Origin: Bacteroides ovatus
GTDB taxonomy: Bacteria > Bacteroidota > Bacteroidia > Bacteroidales > Bacteroidaceae
Length of the DNA: 64,000 nucleotides
Assembly: GCF_001314995.1 (NCBI RefSeq)
Contig: NZ_CP012938.1
Coordinates: 2,418,001-2,482,000 of the forward strand
Direction: 5' to 3'
In this document: positions 43,482-54,075 of the stretch, in pieces
How positions within the stretch are numbered: the first letter of the stretch is position 1
How the letters are laid out: every line of letters starts with the position of its first letter
Notes under the pieces: generated by a model
What the model was told of the DNA's origin: nothing
Database searches by the model: none
What the model saw: the letters and a program-made list of their open reading frames with translations, nothing else
Translations under genes and position numbers: made by a program

Positions 43482-44864
43482 TTAATCACTCAATCGTTCG
43501 ATGTGCAAAGTTTCTTTGCCTACTCCCTGCGAGGCGTCGAAAGTCAGACGATAATAGCCGGGAACGAAACCGTCGCCACTCGTTATTCCATTGGAACCAG
43601 ATAGTTCAATTCCATCCGTATCGCCGGACAATGAACCCTCTTGCAGTAGCATGCCTTTATCTTTATTCCATTGCAAATCGCTGTAAATTTCAATTTCGAA
43701 GGATTCCCATTCATGAGTGTTACTCAAATACACGGTGGTCTGGTATTTCTGTTCACCGATTGGCACAATATATCCTAACTGTGATATGTCTTCCAAATTC
43801 CAGCCTCCACTATTATATGCTTCATTCCAGACGGGTGCGCATGTAAATCCGTGTCCTACCAGCCAGAAGCAAGTGGGAGCCGTATCACCCATCCGTGCCA
43901 CCCAGATATAATTATACTTAGAAGAATAATAGATCTCCCAGGTTCCTGATTTGCGCAAGAAGGTAAACTTGCCATTATTCGGATTATAGCTAAAGAAGTC
44001 GCGATTGTAAGCGTGTTCCACATCTTCAAATCCACTCATTTCGAACTCTTCCCCCTGCGTAAAGCTAATCTGTGCACGGAAAAATCCCTCACTGGCTATC
44101 AACTCGGTTTCTTTAATTTTCAGGTTCTTTTGGTAGCCGACTACTCCCAGTTCAAAAGTCATCACATTGAAAGTGATTTGTTCGACAAACCAATCCCGGT
44201 AATCAAAAGCAAAGCTAGGGCCCGACGCTTCAATAAGGACTGCCGTATTGCTTGCTTCGGCAGCTCCCCAAATCAGTTTTGCATCATCCAATGATACTGT
44301 GGTTGAGATCTTTCCGGATAGCTCCATCGGATAACCCTCTTCCGAATCGGAAACTTCCGTAAGGTACAGGTAAGGATTGTCCTCACTCCGGTTCATTTCT
44401 ACCACCTCACCGTTATAGTGAAGATAAAGCACTTCGGGAATCTGCGGACGGGTTATATGGAAATCAAATGTTTGAGTGACTTCACTACCTTCCACATTAA
44501 TGGCTGTCAGAATCACCTTCGCTTCCTGATTCTCTTCAAGTCCGGCTTCAAACGGGATATAAATCCCTTTTTCAACAATCGAGACATCAGTGCCTTTCGT
44601 ACGGATCGACTGCGAACTGACCAAAGTTTCACCTGTCATCAATTTCACTTCCAGCGTAGACAAAGGAGTCTGCGGATCGTGAATCTTCACAGAAAAATAA
44701 AGAGAATCGGCAGCAGGTGTCTGATCGGTAGTTGAGAATTGCAGTTCCGATATTTCGGGACACGAATATGGATACGTCACCCGGCCATCTTCTTCGCTGC
44801 ATGAAGCCAGCCAACAAACAGTCAGCCCCAGCAGCCATAAAAACAGATTATTGTGTTTCATCAT
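43482..44864 (-). CDS. PUL surface lipoprotein in SusE/SGBP position (DUF5121-like)
   Basis: The 460-residue lipoprotein (lipobox LASC, about Cys 22) starts with two immunoglobulin-like sandwiches ('PEISELQFSTTDQTPAADSLYFSVKIHDPQTPLSTLEVKLM', about residues 38-145). Larger beta domains rich in Trp and Tyr follow ('GTWEIYYSSKYNYIWVARMGDTAPTCFWLVGHGF', 'YYRLTFDASQGVGKETLHIERL'). Its place after SusD and its aromatic-rich domains suggest a surface glycan-binding protein. The family assignment to DUF5121 is from memory of similar loci and is tentative. It lies 33 bp after susD and 11 bp before the interrupted GH20 gene. Confidence 0.75.
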   Translation of the reverse strand: MMKHNNLFLWLLGLTVCWLASCSEEDGRVTYPYSCPEISELQFSTTDQTPAADSLYFSVKIHDPQTPLSTLEVKLMTGETLVSSQSIRTKGTDVSIVEKGIYIPFEAGLEENQEAKVILTAINVEGSEVTQTFDFHITRPQIPEVLYLHYNGEVVEMNRSEDNPYLYLTEVSDSEEGYPMELSGKISTTVSLDDAKLIWGAAEASNTAVLIEASGPSFAFDYRDWFVEQITFNVMTFELGVVGYQKNLKIKETELIASEGFFRAQISFTQGEEFEMSGFEDVEHAYNRDFFSYNPNNGKFTFLRKSGTWEIYYSSKYNYIWVARMGDTAPTCFWLVGHGFTCAPVWNEAYNSGGWNLEDISQLGYIVPIGEQKYQTTVYLSNTHEWESFEIEIYSDLQWNKDKGMLLQEGSLSGDTDGIELSGSNGITSGDGFVPGYYRLTFDASQGVGKETLHIERLSD

Positions 44865-44897
44865 TTTTTCTTTTAAAGTTTTACGTTCCTCTTTTCA

Positions 44898-46373
44898 TTA
44901 ATAGCCTTCATTTTGAGTCAGATTGGTGTTCTTATCTTTCTCTCCTTGAGGAATCGGCCACAACTGCCGAAAAGCCTGCAAACCTGCAAACAGCAATCTG
45001 CCGTCTTTGTCTTTATGCTTCTGCATCACTTCCAGCAAACGATTATTGCGTACCAGGTCGAACCAGCGCTGACCTTCCATATACAACTCTAATTGGCGTT
45101 CGTTCTCTACCGCCAGGCGTCCTCTGGCCTGCCCCATATTTTCATCTAAAGAAGAAGGAGCAAAACCGGCACGCTCTCTAATGCTGTTTACAATCCGGAT
45201 GGCTTCCGGGGTGCGGTCCAACTCTACCAGTGCTTCGGCTTTCAACAGCAGTATATCTGCCAACCGCATCAAAATGATATTGGAAGTCTTCTCGCGAATC
45301 TTATAAGACAACGGGTAACTGTCTGCCGGCCAATAGGTATCATAAGGCACTGATTTCCAAAGAATACTGGATGCATAACGGGTATCTTTCTCTTTGTCAA
45401 ATTTAGCAACCAGATCATGAGTAGGTGTACAATAACGTCGCCAGGTTACTGATCCGTCATCTTCTTTCAGCAATACCCAGTAAGCCCAGTTGGGTGCATC
45501 GGAGGTGTAATAGACTTCAAAGATGCTTTCTGAAGAAAATTTCTTATCGGGTTGCCACAACTCGTCAAAATTGCTGACCAGCGTATAGCCTTCTGCTATT
45601 ACTTTGTCACAAGCCTCAACCACTTTGGTATAGTCGCGTGTTGATTTCTCCCCTCTCGTTGCTAACACTTTGGCACGTAAAGCATAGGCTGCTCCCTTGG
45701 TTGCCTGGAAAATTCCTTTATTCTTGCTTACCAGGTAACGAATGGTATTTTCTTCATTCAGGTCGTCCAGGATCTGGTCATATATTTTATCTGTGGCAGA
45801 ACGTTCCGGATACATCACCGGATACCATTTATCGAGGTTTTCGGCTGTAATGGTCGGAATCAAATCCAGCACCATCGGGGCATCACCCCATAAACGGACA
45901 ATATCAAAATACGCCCATGCCCGCAAGAACTTGGCTTCTGCAATAACACGATTACGTTCTTCTGCTACGGTAGAAGTAGGATCCATCATCTTCGTATTTT
46001 CAATCACACTGGTTGCAGTGCCCGCCATCGAATAATACTGTGACCAGACCAGTTCTACTTTATAATTGGTAGAGGTCAGTTTCAACAAATCAAACTCCTG
46101 TTCGGCCACACCATCTCCGCCGATATAACAATTATCGGACTGCACATCTCCAATAGTATAATTTTCCGACTGGAATATATCTGCTTTAAAACTCTCATAC
46201 GCACCCTGCAACTCGGCCTGTGCATCTGCCAGACTTCCATATTTAGACTCCTGATCTTCCGTTCCGGTACCTTCCTGCATAAAATCCGATTGCGGTTTCT
46301 CATCTAGGAAACTACTGCATGAAACGACTAATGTACAGAGTACGACATACGCTAACTTTATTATGTTTTTCAT
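44898..46373 (-). CDS. SusD/RagB family lipoprotein of the hexosaminidase PUL
   Basis: The 491-residue protein opens with a lipoprotein signal ('TLVVSCSSFLDEKPQSDF', about Cys 19) and the SusD N-terminal pattern. The helical core 'IAEAKFLRAWAYFDIVRLWGDAPMVLDLI' is the TPR-like conserved block, and the C-terminus has 'RERAGFAPSSLDENMGQARGRLAVENERQLELYMEGQRWFDLVRNNRLLEVMQKHKDKDG', the usual SusD_RagB ending. It should bind an amino-sugar-containing glycan and pass it to the SusC encoded 11 bp upstream. Confidence 0.96.
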   Translation of the reverse strand: MKNIIKLAYVVLCTLVVSCSSFLDEKPQSDFMQEGTGTEDQESKYGSLADAQAELQGAYESFKADIFQSENYTIGDVQSDNCYIGGDGVAEQEFDLLKLTSTNYKVELVWSQYYSMAGTATSVIENTKMMDPTSTVAEERNRVIAEAKFLRAWAYFDIVRLWGDAPMVLDLIPTITAENLDKWYPVMYPERSATDKIYDQILDDLNEENTIRYLVSKNKGIFQATKGAAYALRAKVLATRGEKSTRDYTKVVEACDKVIAEGYTLVSNFDELWQPDKKFSSESIFEVYYTSDAPNWAYWVLLKEDDGSVTWRRYCTPTHDLVAKFDKEKDTRYASSILWKSVPYDTYWPADSYPLSYKIREKTSNIILMRLADILLLKAEALVELDRTPEAIRIVNSIRERAGFAPSSLDENMGQARGRLAVENERQLELYMEGQRWFDLVRNNRLLEVMQKHKDKDGRLLFAGLQAFRQLWPIPQGEKDKNTNLTQNEGY

Positions 46374-46384
46374 TTTCGCAGCTA

Positions 46385-49300
46385 TTAAAATTCAATATTC
46401 AAACCAAAAATTACCGCCCTCGATTGAGGATAAGTACCATAGTCCACCCCTTGAGCAACGGAGTCTCCGCCAAAAGCATTTACTTCAGGATCGTATCCTT
46501 TGTATTTAGTCAGTGTGAAGAGATTCTGTCCGGTGACGTAAGCCTGCAATCTGGACAGATGTATCTTATTCAACCATTTCTTAGGAAAATTATAGGATAA
46601 AGTGACTGTTTTCAGGCGCAGGTAAGATCCATCTTCTACAAAACGGGAGGAGTTATGATTATTCTCTGTATTACCAACGCGGGGGACATTGGTAATCATA
46701 CCCGGTCGTTTCCAACGATCCAACACACGAACCGACTGGTTTCTAAAGTCTGTCATGCCTTCCATATCAATACGCGATGCATTAAAAATCTTATTGCCCT
46801 GACTTCCCTGCAAGAATACAGACAGGTCGAAACCGGCATACGAAAATGTATTCGTCATACCGTAAATGAACTTGGGCTGGGCATTTCCCAAAGTAGTGCG
46901 ATCTTCCGGATCGATAAAACCGTTACCATTCAAGTCACGATAGATAATATCTCCGGTTTCCGGATCAACGCCTTCTGATATGTAACCAAAGAATGTGCCT
47001 AACGGAAGACCTTCTTTCAGGATGACGGCTTTCTCCTTGGATTCGTACATTTCAGCATAATAATAAACTTTATTCAAACCGAGCTTCGTCAGCTTATTCC
47101 GGTTGAAAGATATATTGAAATCGGTATTCCACTGAAAGTTACCTTTAAAATTCTGGGAAGAGAGAGTGAACTCCATACCTTTATTCACCATCTCACCGTC
47201 GTTTCTTGTCACACTGCTCGGCACCACATTCTCCGGCAGGCTGACTGTCAATAGTAAATCGGTGGTCTTTTTGTAGTAAGCATCAACCGAGAAGGATAAG
47301 CGGGAATCAAACATGGTCAGGTCGAGTCCCAGATTCCATTGGCTTGTTTTTTCCCAGGTCAGTTCTTTATTGGCTGCCGAGCCGGGTTTAATGGCAAGTC
47401 CCGGATATAAGTTTCCCTCCGAAACGGGCAGTTTACTGACGCTCATGGAAGCCATGTAAGCGTAGTTTCCAAAACCGCCTTGGTTACCATTCATACCCCA
47501 TCCGGCACGTAATTTCAAGTCGGTAACAATGTCTTGCAAAGGTTGCATGAACTTTTCGCCTGAAATTCTCCAACCTGCAGAAACAGAAGGGAAAGTACCC
47601 CAACGATGTCCCGGGGCAAAACGAGAAGAACCGTCTGCACGGAAGTTAACCGTCAGCAAATAACGGCTGTCGTAATTGTAGGCTACACGACCCAGAAAAG
47701 AGGCCAGCGTCCATGCGGAAGCAGAAGAACCGCAAGCGTCCTTATCCAGTTGATTGGCGGCACTGATGGAATGAATATCGGGATAAGACTCTGCCAGGTC
47801 GAAACCTGCCATCCACGAACCGTTATATTGTGCACGCTGCTGGGTAGCCCCTCCCAAAATAGAAAGGTTATGTTTGTTGAATGAACAATCATAGGTCAGC
47901 AAATTTTCAAAAAGCCATTCGAAGTTTCGTGAGAAACTCTCTTCCACACGCCCTTTTGTACCCCGTCCGTCCGAAGTTGAAATCGGGTCCAGATAGTAGT
48001 CCCAATGTTCATTGGTCAGTTCAATGCCAAAAGTGGTTTTAAACTTCAGTCCTTTGAGTATGTCAACCGTGAAGCCGAGTGAGCCATTTATATGGTCTGT
48101 ATTCGTGTTACTGTCTGCGGCATTGGCAGCCAGCGGATTCAGAATACGTGCACCGTAAGCCTGTTCATCATATTCGTTCGGATCATACGGATTCCGCTTC
48201 TGCATAAACGGAGGAGTATTCACAACGGATAAGATGGAACCGGCACGCAAAGAACTACGGCTTTCGTTCACCCATTGTCCGCCTGTATGCGAATATGCAA
48301 AATTGAGTGCCATCTTTAGCCATTTGGTCTGCTCACTATCCAGGTTTGCACGGAAATTATACCGATTGAAATGTGCTTTTTCCACGATACCCTGTTCGTC
48401 GGAATAACCTCCGGAAACAAAATATTGCAGTTTCTCGGTTCCATTTGCCACAGACAACTGATAGTTCTGATTGACACCCGTACCGAAGAATAAATCAGTC
48501 CAGTCCACATAGCGCGTTTCACTTTCGGGGATATTTGGGGCAACATCCGAAACTGCTTTCAAGTCTTTCATCAAGTCTTTATATTGTTCTGTATTCAACG
48601 CATCTATTTTTTTCCCTAATTTAGAGAAACCCACATAAGCACTCATTTTCACTTGTGGTGCACCGATCTTTCCTCTTTTAGTCGTAATCAACACTACTCC
48701 GTTTGCCGCACGTGCTCCGTAAATAGCTGCCGATGAGGCATCTTTCAGAATTTGCATGCTTTCAATATCATTCGGACTGATATTCGAAATGTCATCCGAC
48801 GGCAAACCGTCCACCACATACAACGGTTCATTGGATGCCTGTACCGAAGTGGCTCCTCTCACCCGGATTGTCACTCCGGAACCCGGCATACCCGACGGCT
48901 GCACAACCTGAATACCGGCTGCCTTTCCCTGAATAGCCTGTGCAGCTGTCATAATCGGACGTTCTTCAATATCTGCCGTGGAAACGACAGATACCGCAGT
49001 CGTAATATCTTTCCGTTTCATAAAACCGTATCCCACTACGACTACCTCTTCCAGTACCTGCGAATCTTCGCTCAATGACACATTGTATATGTTCTGCTTA
49101 TTGACCGTATGAGATTGGGAAACATAACCGATATAGGAGAAACTGATTTTTGCCCCCACAGGAGCTTCCAAAGAGAAACGACCGTCTATATCGGTAGCGG
49201 TTCCAATATTCTCTCCCTCCACTCTCACTGTGACACCAATCAAGGGTTCTCCCCTCCGGTCGGCCACAACACCGGTGATTGTTTTCTTATCGCCTTTCTG

Positions 49301-49627
49301 GGGGGCGTTCTGTTCACTTTTCAGAGTAAGCACCACTTGCTTACCCGATTCTATTTTATAACTAATAGATGATCCTTTGAAAACTTTTTCTAAAACCGCA
49401 TCAATACTTTCATTACTCACTGTCAATGAAATTTTTTGATCTAATCCGGGAAGCTTATCCGTATAAAAAAAGCTGTAATCAGCCTTCTTTTCAATCACTC
49501 GTATCGTCTGGCGTATCGTCTGATTCTTCACAGAGAAAGTGATCTGCGCACTTGCCTCTTGAGACACAAACAACAAGATACAACTGAACATAACAAGCCT
49601 GAATATGATATGTAATTGTTTTCTCAT
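46385..49627 (-). CDS. SusC/RagA TonB-linked transporter with STN signalling domain
   Basis: The 1080-residue protein has a signal peptide ending EASAQ, then an STN domain (about 28-105, 'ITFSVKNQTIRQTIRVIEKKADYSFFYTDKLPGLDQKISLTV'). A carboxypeptidase-regulatory-like domain follows ('ITGVVADRRGEPLIGVTVRVEGENIGTATDIDGRFSLEAPVG'), then the plug ('EVVVVGYGFMKRKDITTAVSVV', 'IYGARAANGVVLITTK') and the barrel. The STN domain senses transport state and contacts the FecR anti-sigma factor, whose gene is next upstream. This is the standard trans-envelope signalling arrangement of host-glycan PULs. The substrate is inferred from the two linked GH20 enzymes. Confidence 0.97.
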   Translation of the reverse strand: MRKQLHIIFRLVMFSCILLFVSQEASAQITFSVKNQTIRQTIRVIEKKADYSFFYTDKLPGLDQKISLTVSNESIDAVLEKVFKGSSISYKIESGKQVVLTLKSEQNAPQKGDKKTITGVVADRRGEPLIGVTVRVEGENIGTATDIDGRFSLEAPVGAKISFSYIGYVSQSHTVNKQNIYNVSLSEDSQVLEEVVVVGYGFMKRKDITTAVSVVSTADIEERPIMTAAQAIQGKAAGIQVVQPSGMPGSGVTIRVRGATSVQASNEPLYVVDGLPSDDISNISPNDIESMQILKDASSAAIYGARAANGVVLITTKRGKIGAPQVKMSAYVGFSKLGKKIDALNTEQYKDLMKDLKAVSDVAPNIPESETRYVDWTDLFFGTGVNQNYQLSVANGTEKLQYFVSGGYSDEQGIVEKAHFNRYNFRANLDSEQTKWLKMALNFAYSHTGGQWVNESRSSLRAGSILSVVNTPPFMQKRNPYDPNEYDEQAYGARILNPLAANAADSNTNTDHINGSLGFTVDILKGLKFKTTFGIELTNEHWDYYLDPISTSDGRGTKGRVEESFSRNFEWLFENLLTYDCSFNKHNLSILGGATQQRAQYNGSWMAGFDLAESYPDIHSISAANQLDKDACGSSASAWTLASFLGRVAYNYDSRYLLTVNFRADGSSRFAPGHRWGTFPSVSAGWRISGEKFMQPLQDIVTDLKLRAGWGMNGNQGGFGNYAYMASMSVSKLPVSEGNLYPGLAIKPGSAANKELTWEKTSQWNLGLDLTMFDSRLSFSVDAYYKKTTDLLLTVSLPENVVPSSVTRNDGEMVNKGMEFTLSSQNFKGNFQWNTDFNISFNRNKLTKLGLNKVYYYAEMYESKEKAVILKEGLPLGTFFGYISEGVDPETGDIIYRDLNGNGFIDPEDRTTLGNAQPKFIYGMTNTFSYAGFDLSVFLQGSQGNKIFNASRIDMEGMTDFRNQSVRVLDRWKRPGMITNVPRVGNTENNHNSSRFVEDGSYLRLKTVTLSYNFPKKWLNKIHLSRLQAYVTGQNLFTLTKYKGYDPEVNAFGGDSVAQGVDYGTYPQSRAVIFGLNIEF

Positions 49628-49854
49628 TAGTAATTAGCTTTAAATTCTTTAAAATATAAGTCTGAAAATTAGACTTTTTATTATCTTTGTAAAATCGTGA
49701 AGCAAAAAGGATTCCCTTTCCCTTATCCGCATAAGGAAAATTTCTTTTTTACTATCATGTATAAACCGTATTTGATTTCGGGGTGGAATTATGCTGCTAC
49801 ATAATTCTACCCTCTTTATTTTATTATGAGGTGTCTTCCATAAATTGTCCTTTT
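49628..49854. other. control region between fecR-type and susC genes
   Basis: This 227-bp region should contain the ECF-dependent promoter of the PUL, because the STN-type susC begins here. I cannot recognise the ECF site by eye. A short T-rich stretch and an imperfect dyad around 49728-49750 (CCTTATCCGCATAAGG) are visible; the latter could be a terminator for fecR or an operator. Confidence 0.4.
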
Positions 49855-50850
49855 TTAGTTAATACTACTTCCTATTCTCACCGTATCTCCTTCTAACTCA
49901 TAGGTTAAAGGATAAGTAAGGCTTATAATGTAAAATACATTATGCAAGCTACTGTTCCGGATGGTTCCGGAAAATAGCACGTTCTTCAGTTTCTCGGAGT
50001 CAAACACGACTTTCACTCCGTACATCCGCTCCAGCGTAGTCGCGATCTCCGCTAAAGAGGATGAATTAAAAATCAACATATTGTTCCGCCAAAAGTCGAT
50101 TTCACGCATATCCGAGATGGGCGATTTAGTAAATGTCTGCTTGTTCTTATGGTATTCTACCTTCTCCCCGGGTTTCAACAAGGTTACGTCCGTTTTATTA
50201 GAAACCTTGACGCTTCCTTCTGCCAGCAGTGTTGTGACAGAATGATCGTCACAATAGCCTTTCACATCAAAGGTGGTTCCCAACGCTTCTATCTCCAGAT
50301 CATTGCAGCAGACGATAAAACGTTTATCTTTGTTTTTCGCCACTTCGAAATAGGCTTCTCCGTCCAAATAGATTTTCCGGTCGGATTTGTTGTACTCCGC
50401 ATCATAAGAAAGATGAGTAGCCGAATTTAACCAGACTTTCGTTCCATCGGGCAAAGTCAGATTCGCTTTCTGTCCATAATCGACAGCCACCATGAAAGGG
50501 TCCTGTGACACCTTATTCATGTGTTCTACCCCAAAGTAAGTGGCCAGTCCCAAACAAACCGGTAATAAGATAGTGGCTGCCACCTTATATATAATAGGTT
50601 GCCAGCGCCGTTTCTTCGGAGATAGTATCTTGGGCTCATCCAGATTCCTCTGCAGATGGTTCCACATTTCTTCTTCCACTGTCTTATCGATTTCGACGGC
50701 TGCTTCTTTCCACATTTGCTCGCAAAGCAGATTAAACTCATTACGAATTCCGGGTTTACGAATCCATTCAATAAGTATCCTTCTTTCTTCAGAAGAGGCC
50801 TCCTTTTTGAAGAATTTTTCCAATAGTACTATGTAATCGTGTTGCTCCAT
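49855..50850 (-). CDS. FecR family anti-sigma factor
   Basis: The 331-residue protein has a cytoplasmic N-terminal sigma-binding part (residues 1-80, 'YIVLLEKFFKKEASSEERRILIEWIRKPG') and one membrane helix (about 88-106, 'VAATILLPVCLGLATYFGV'). The periplasmic FecR domain follows ('VAVDYGQKANLTLPDGTKVWLNSATHLSYDAEYNKSDRKIYLDGEAYFEVAKNKDKRFIV') with a C-terminal DUF4974-type domain ('MLIFNSSSLAEIATTLERMYGVKVVF'). It holds or activates the ECF sigma factor until the SusC STN domain signals substrate. It lies 97 bp after the sigma gene. Confidence 0.95.
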   Translation of the reverse strand: MEQHDYIVLLEKFFKKEASSEERRILIEWIRKPGIRNEFNLLCEQMWKEAAVEIDKTVEEEMWNHLQRNLDEPKILSPKKRRWQPIIYKVAATILLPVCLGLATYFGVEHMNKVSQDPFMVAVDYGQKANLTLPDGTKVWLNSATHLSYDAEYNKSDRKIYLDGEAYFEVAKNKDKRFIVCCNDLEIEALGTTFDVKGYCDDHSVTTLLAEGSVKVSNKTDVTLLKPGEKVEYHKNKQTFTKSPISDMREIDFWRNNMLIFNSSSLAEIATTLERMYGVKVVFDSEKLKNVLFSGTIRNSSLHNVFYIISLTYPLTYELEGDTVRIGSSIN

Positions 50851-50947
50851 AATTTTCCTGTTCTATTTATACTAGTCTTGAGAGACAGAAAAGGACTACA
50901 GAGAAATCGAAATAGTTCAGATATTAACTTTTATTAAAACTTCTATA

Positions 50948-51514
50948 TTAGATATCATGTAAGAAGAGAGAGACTGAAAAGGCAATTATTCCCAGTTTGT
51001 CACGCAAGAAATCCAAAGAACGGTGTACCTGTGTGGCAACAGTCTTTTCCGAGATATTCAACTGGTCGGCTATCTCACGATAGTTCAACCCTGATTTCCA
51101 ATAAAGCATAAAAACTTCCCGGCGCGCTGGAGGCAGTTCTTCTAAAAGTTTCAGGATATATTCTTCCAAAAACAAATAATCCAGTTCTTCATCTATCTCT
51201 ACGGATTCGTCAGATGACTCATTCGCAAGCCTGTCTACATAATTTTGAAGCAGGAGTTCGCGTCTTACATAATGATATACCATGTTTTGGGATATTTTAA
51301 AAAGATAGCCGTCAAAATTCCCTTCCAGATCGATATTAAGCCGCTTCTCCCAGATATGGAGAAAAATATCTTGTGTGATATCTTTCGCCACCCCGGCATT
51401 GCTCACCATAGAAAGGACAAAATTATAAATGCGAGCATTGTATCCACGATACAATGCCTCAAAAGCATTTTTATTTCCTTCTTTCAATAATTGAAGTTGC
51501 TGGGTGGTAATCAT
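50948..51514 (-). CDS. ECF RNA polymerase sigma-70 factor (Bacteroides PUL type)
   Basis: At 188 residues it has sigma region 2 ('NAFEALYRGYNARIYNFVLSMVSNAGVAKDITQDIFLHIWEKR', about 15-57) and region 4 ('LEELPPARREVFMLYWKSGLNYREIADQLNISEKTVATQVHRSLDFLRDKLG', about 123-175). This is the RpoE-like layout of Bacteroidetes ECF sigma factors encoded next to FecR. It should direct polymerase to the susC promoter of this PUL, turning on SusC, SusD, the surface lipoprotein, the hexosaminidases and the acyltransferase. The C-terminal 'FSVSLFLHDI' is a short hydrophobic tail. Confidence 0.95.
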   Translation of the reverse strand: MITTQQLQLLKEGNKNAFEALYRGYNARIYNFVLSMVSNAGVAKDITQDIFLHIWEKRLNIDLEGNFDGYLFKISQNMVYHYVRRELLLQNYVDRLANESSDESVEIDEELDYLFLEEYILKLLEELPPARREVFMLYWKSGLNYREIADQLNISEKTVATQVHRSLDFLRDKLGIIAFSVSLFLHDI

Positions 51515-51736
51515 TATAAAATAAGGTTAAATCATATATCGATTCAAAAATAGCGAAATAACTAAAGCCGACAACCAAAGCACTTGTTAAAATTTCAATA
51601 AATCAATATCATAGCATTTAAAAGGGAATAGAATACAAAAACACATCCTTGACATATCATATCATAAATTCAGCCATTTTGCTATAAAATTAATAGAAAT
51701 TATTAATCAACAGCTACAATTTCGAACTTTTATTCC

Positions 51737-51744
51737 TACATTTG
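51737..51744 (+). promoter_or_regulatory. possible -7 element of maeB
   Basis: TACATTTG fits TAnnTTTG and lies 40 bp before the start at 51784. The 19-20 bp upstream position has no exact TTTG. Confidence 0.45.
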
Positions 51745-51783
51745 CGGTCAAATGATAACTTATTAACAAATTTCATAAATACC

Positions 51784-54075
51784 ATGGCTAAAATAACGAA
51801 AGAAGCCGCTTTGCTCTATCATTCACAGGGCAAACCCGGTAAGATTGAGGTAGTGCCTACCAAACCTTACAGTACACAAACCGACTTATCACTCGCATAT
51901 TCTCCCGGTGTAGCAGAACCTTGTCTCGAAATTGAGAAGAATCCGCAAGATGCGTATAAATATACGGCTAAAGGTAATCTGGTAGCCGTTATTTCCAACG
52001 GTACAGCCGTACTCGGACTGGGTGATATAGGTGCATTGAGCGGTAAACCTGTAATGGAAGGTAAAGGTCTGCTTTTCAAAATTTACGCGGGCATCGACGT
52101 TTTCGACATCGAAGTGGATGAAAAAGATCCAGAGAAATTTATTGCTGCAGTAAAGGCTATTGCTCCTACTTTCGGAGGTATCAACCTGGAAGACATCAAA
52201 GCTCCCGAATGTTTTGAAATCGAACGTCGCCTGAAAGAAGAACTGGATATACCTGTCATGCACGACGATCAGCACGGTACTGCTATTATCTCCAGTGCCG
52301 GTTTGGTGAATGCCCTGCAAGTGGCCGGAAAGAAAATCGAAGATGTAAAAATCGTTGTGAACGGTGCAGGTGCATCTGCCGTATCTTGTACTAAATTGTA
52401 TGTGTCACTGGGTGCACGTCTCGAAAACATCGTCATGCTGGATAGTAAAGGCGTTATCAGCAAGGCGCGCACGGATCTGAACGAACAGAAAAGATTTTTT
52501 GCAACCGACCGCACGGATATTCACACGCTGGAAGAAGCAATCAAAGGTGCAGATGTATTCCTCGGCCTGTCGAAAGGAAATGTGTTAAGCCAGGATATGG
52601 TGCGCAGCATGGCTCCGATGCCGATTGTGTTCGCATTGGCTAACCCGACACCGGAAATCTCTTACGAAGATGCCATGGCAGCACGTCCTGACGTACTGAT
52701 GGCTACCGGACGTTCTGACTATCCGAACCAGATTAATAATGTAATCGGTTTCCCGTATATCTTCCGCGGTGCTTTGGATACTCACGCTAAAGCTATCAAC
52801 GAAGAAATGAAGATTGCAGCCGTACACGCTATCGCTAATCTGGCAAAACAGCCGGTACCCGATGTAGTTAATGCGGCATACCACGTGAACAACCTCTCTT
52901 TCGGTGCGGAATACTTTATCCCGAAACCGGTAGATCCACGCCTCATCACCGAAGTTTCCTGCGCAGTGGCAAAAGCTGCTATGGAAAGCGGAGTGGCCCG
53001 CACTGAAATTAAAGACTGGGATGCTTACTGTGTTCACCTGCGCGAATTGATGGGTTATGAATCCAAACTGACCCGTCAGCTGTATGATACAGCCCGCCGT
53101 TCACCGCAACGTGTCGTATTTGCCGAAGGTATCCATCCGAATATGCTGAAAGCTGCCGTTGAAGCGAAAGCCGAAGGTATCTGTCATCCTATCTTATTAG
53201 GAAATGACGAGGCTATCGGAAAACTGGCAGAAGAAATGGATCTTAGCCTGGAAGGTATTGAAATCGTCAATCTCCGTCACCCGGACGAATCGGAACGCCG
53301 CGAACGTTACTCACGCATTCTTGCAGAAAAACGTGCACGCGAAGGCTTTACTTATGAAGAAGCCAACGATAAAATGTTCGAACGCAACTACTTCGGTATG
53401 ATGATGGTGGAAACAGGAGATGCGGATGCTTTCATCACCGGACTTTATACAAGATATAGCAATACGATCAAAGTGGCCAAAGAAGTAATCGGTATCCAAC
53501 CGGGCTTCAAACACTTCGGAACAATGCATATCCTGAACTCCAAGAAAGGTACTTACTTCCTGGCAGACACACTGATTAACCGCCACCCGGATACGGAAAC
53601 ATTGATTGACATCGCTAAATTGTCTGATAAAACAGTTCGCTTCTTCAATCACACGCCGGTTATCTCAATGTTGTCATACTCCAACTTCGGTGCTGATACT
53701 GCAGGTAGCCCTGTGAAAGTGCACGAAGCTGTTGCCCACATGCAGGAAGAATATCCGGAACTGGCTATTGACGGTGAAATGCAGGTAAACTTTGCCATGA
53801 ACCGCGAATTGCGTGATATCAAATATCCGTTTACCCGCCTGAAAGGAAAAGATGTAAATACATTGATTTTCCCGAACTTGAGTTCAGCAAACGCCGGTTA
53901 CAAACTGTTGCAGGCAATGGACCCGGATACGGAATTCATCGGCCCTATCCAGATGGGATTGAACAAACCTATTCATTTCACCGATTTCGAAAGCTCTGTC
54001 CGCGACATTGTCAATATCACAGCTGTAGCCGTGATCGACGCCATCGTTGACAAAAAGAAAAGAGGAGGTAAATGA
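51784..54075 (+). CDS. maeB: NADP-dependent malic enzyme with C-terminal phosphotransacetylase-like domain
   Basis: I start at ATG 51784 ('[28 protein letters not shown]'), the usual MaeB start, giving 763 residues; an upstream codon would add 14. The malic enzyme part (about 1-420) shows '[14 protein letters not shown]', '[10 protein letters not shown]', '[30 protein letters not shown]' (metal and malate sites) and '[20 protein letters not shown]' (nucleotide fold). The second part (about 425-763) is a phosphate acetyltransferase-like domain, probably regulatory by acetyl-CoA. The enzyme converts malate to pyruvate and CO2, making NADPH. The stop codon overlaps the start of a 58-codon gene. 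Confidence 0.96.
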   Translation: MAKITKEAALLYHSQGKPGKIEVVPTKPYSTQTDLSLAYSPGVAEPCLEIEKNPQDAYKYTAKGNLVAVISNGTAVLGLGDIGALSGKPVMEGKGLLFKIYAGIDVFDIEVDEKDPEKFIAAVKAIAPTFGGINLEDIKAPECFEIERRLKEELDIPVMHDDQHGTAIISSAGLVNALQVAGKKIEDVKIVVNGAGASAVSCTKLYVSLGARLENIVMLDSKGVISKARTDLNEQKRFFATDRTDIHTLEEAIKGADVFLGLSKGNVLSQDMVRSMAPMPIVFALANPTPEISYEDAMAARPDVLMATGRSDYPNQINNVIGFPYIFRGALDTHAKAINEEMKIAAVHAIANLAKQPVPDVVNAAYHVNNLSFGAEYFIPKPVDPRLITEVSCAVAKAAMESGVARTEIKDWDAYCVHLRELMGYESKLTRQLYDTARRSPQRVVFAEGIHPNMLKAAVEAKAEGICHPILLGNDEAIGKLAEEMDLSLEGIEIVNLRHPDESERRERYSRILAEKRAREGFTYEEANDKMFERNYFGMMMVETGDADAFITGLYTRYSNTIKVAKEVIGIQPGFKHFGTMHILNSKKGTYFLADTLINRHPDTETLIDIAKLSDKTVRFFNHTPVISMLSYSNFGADTAGSPVKVHEAVAHMQEEYPELAIDGEMQVNFAMNRELRDIKYPFTRLKGKDVNTLIFPNLSSANAGYKLLQAMDPDTEFIGPIQMGLNKPIHFTDFESSVRDIVNITAVAVIDAIVDKKKRGGK

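Noticed and set aside
50141..50172. A-rich and T-rich stretches near fecR as an ECF promoter
   Set aside because: They are inside the fecR coding sequence and lack a recognisable paired motif.
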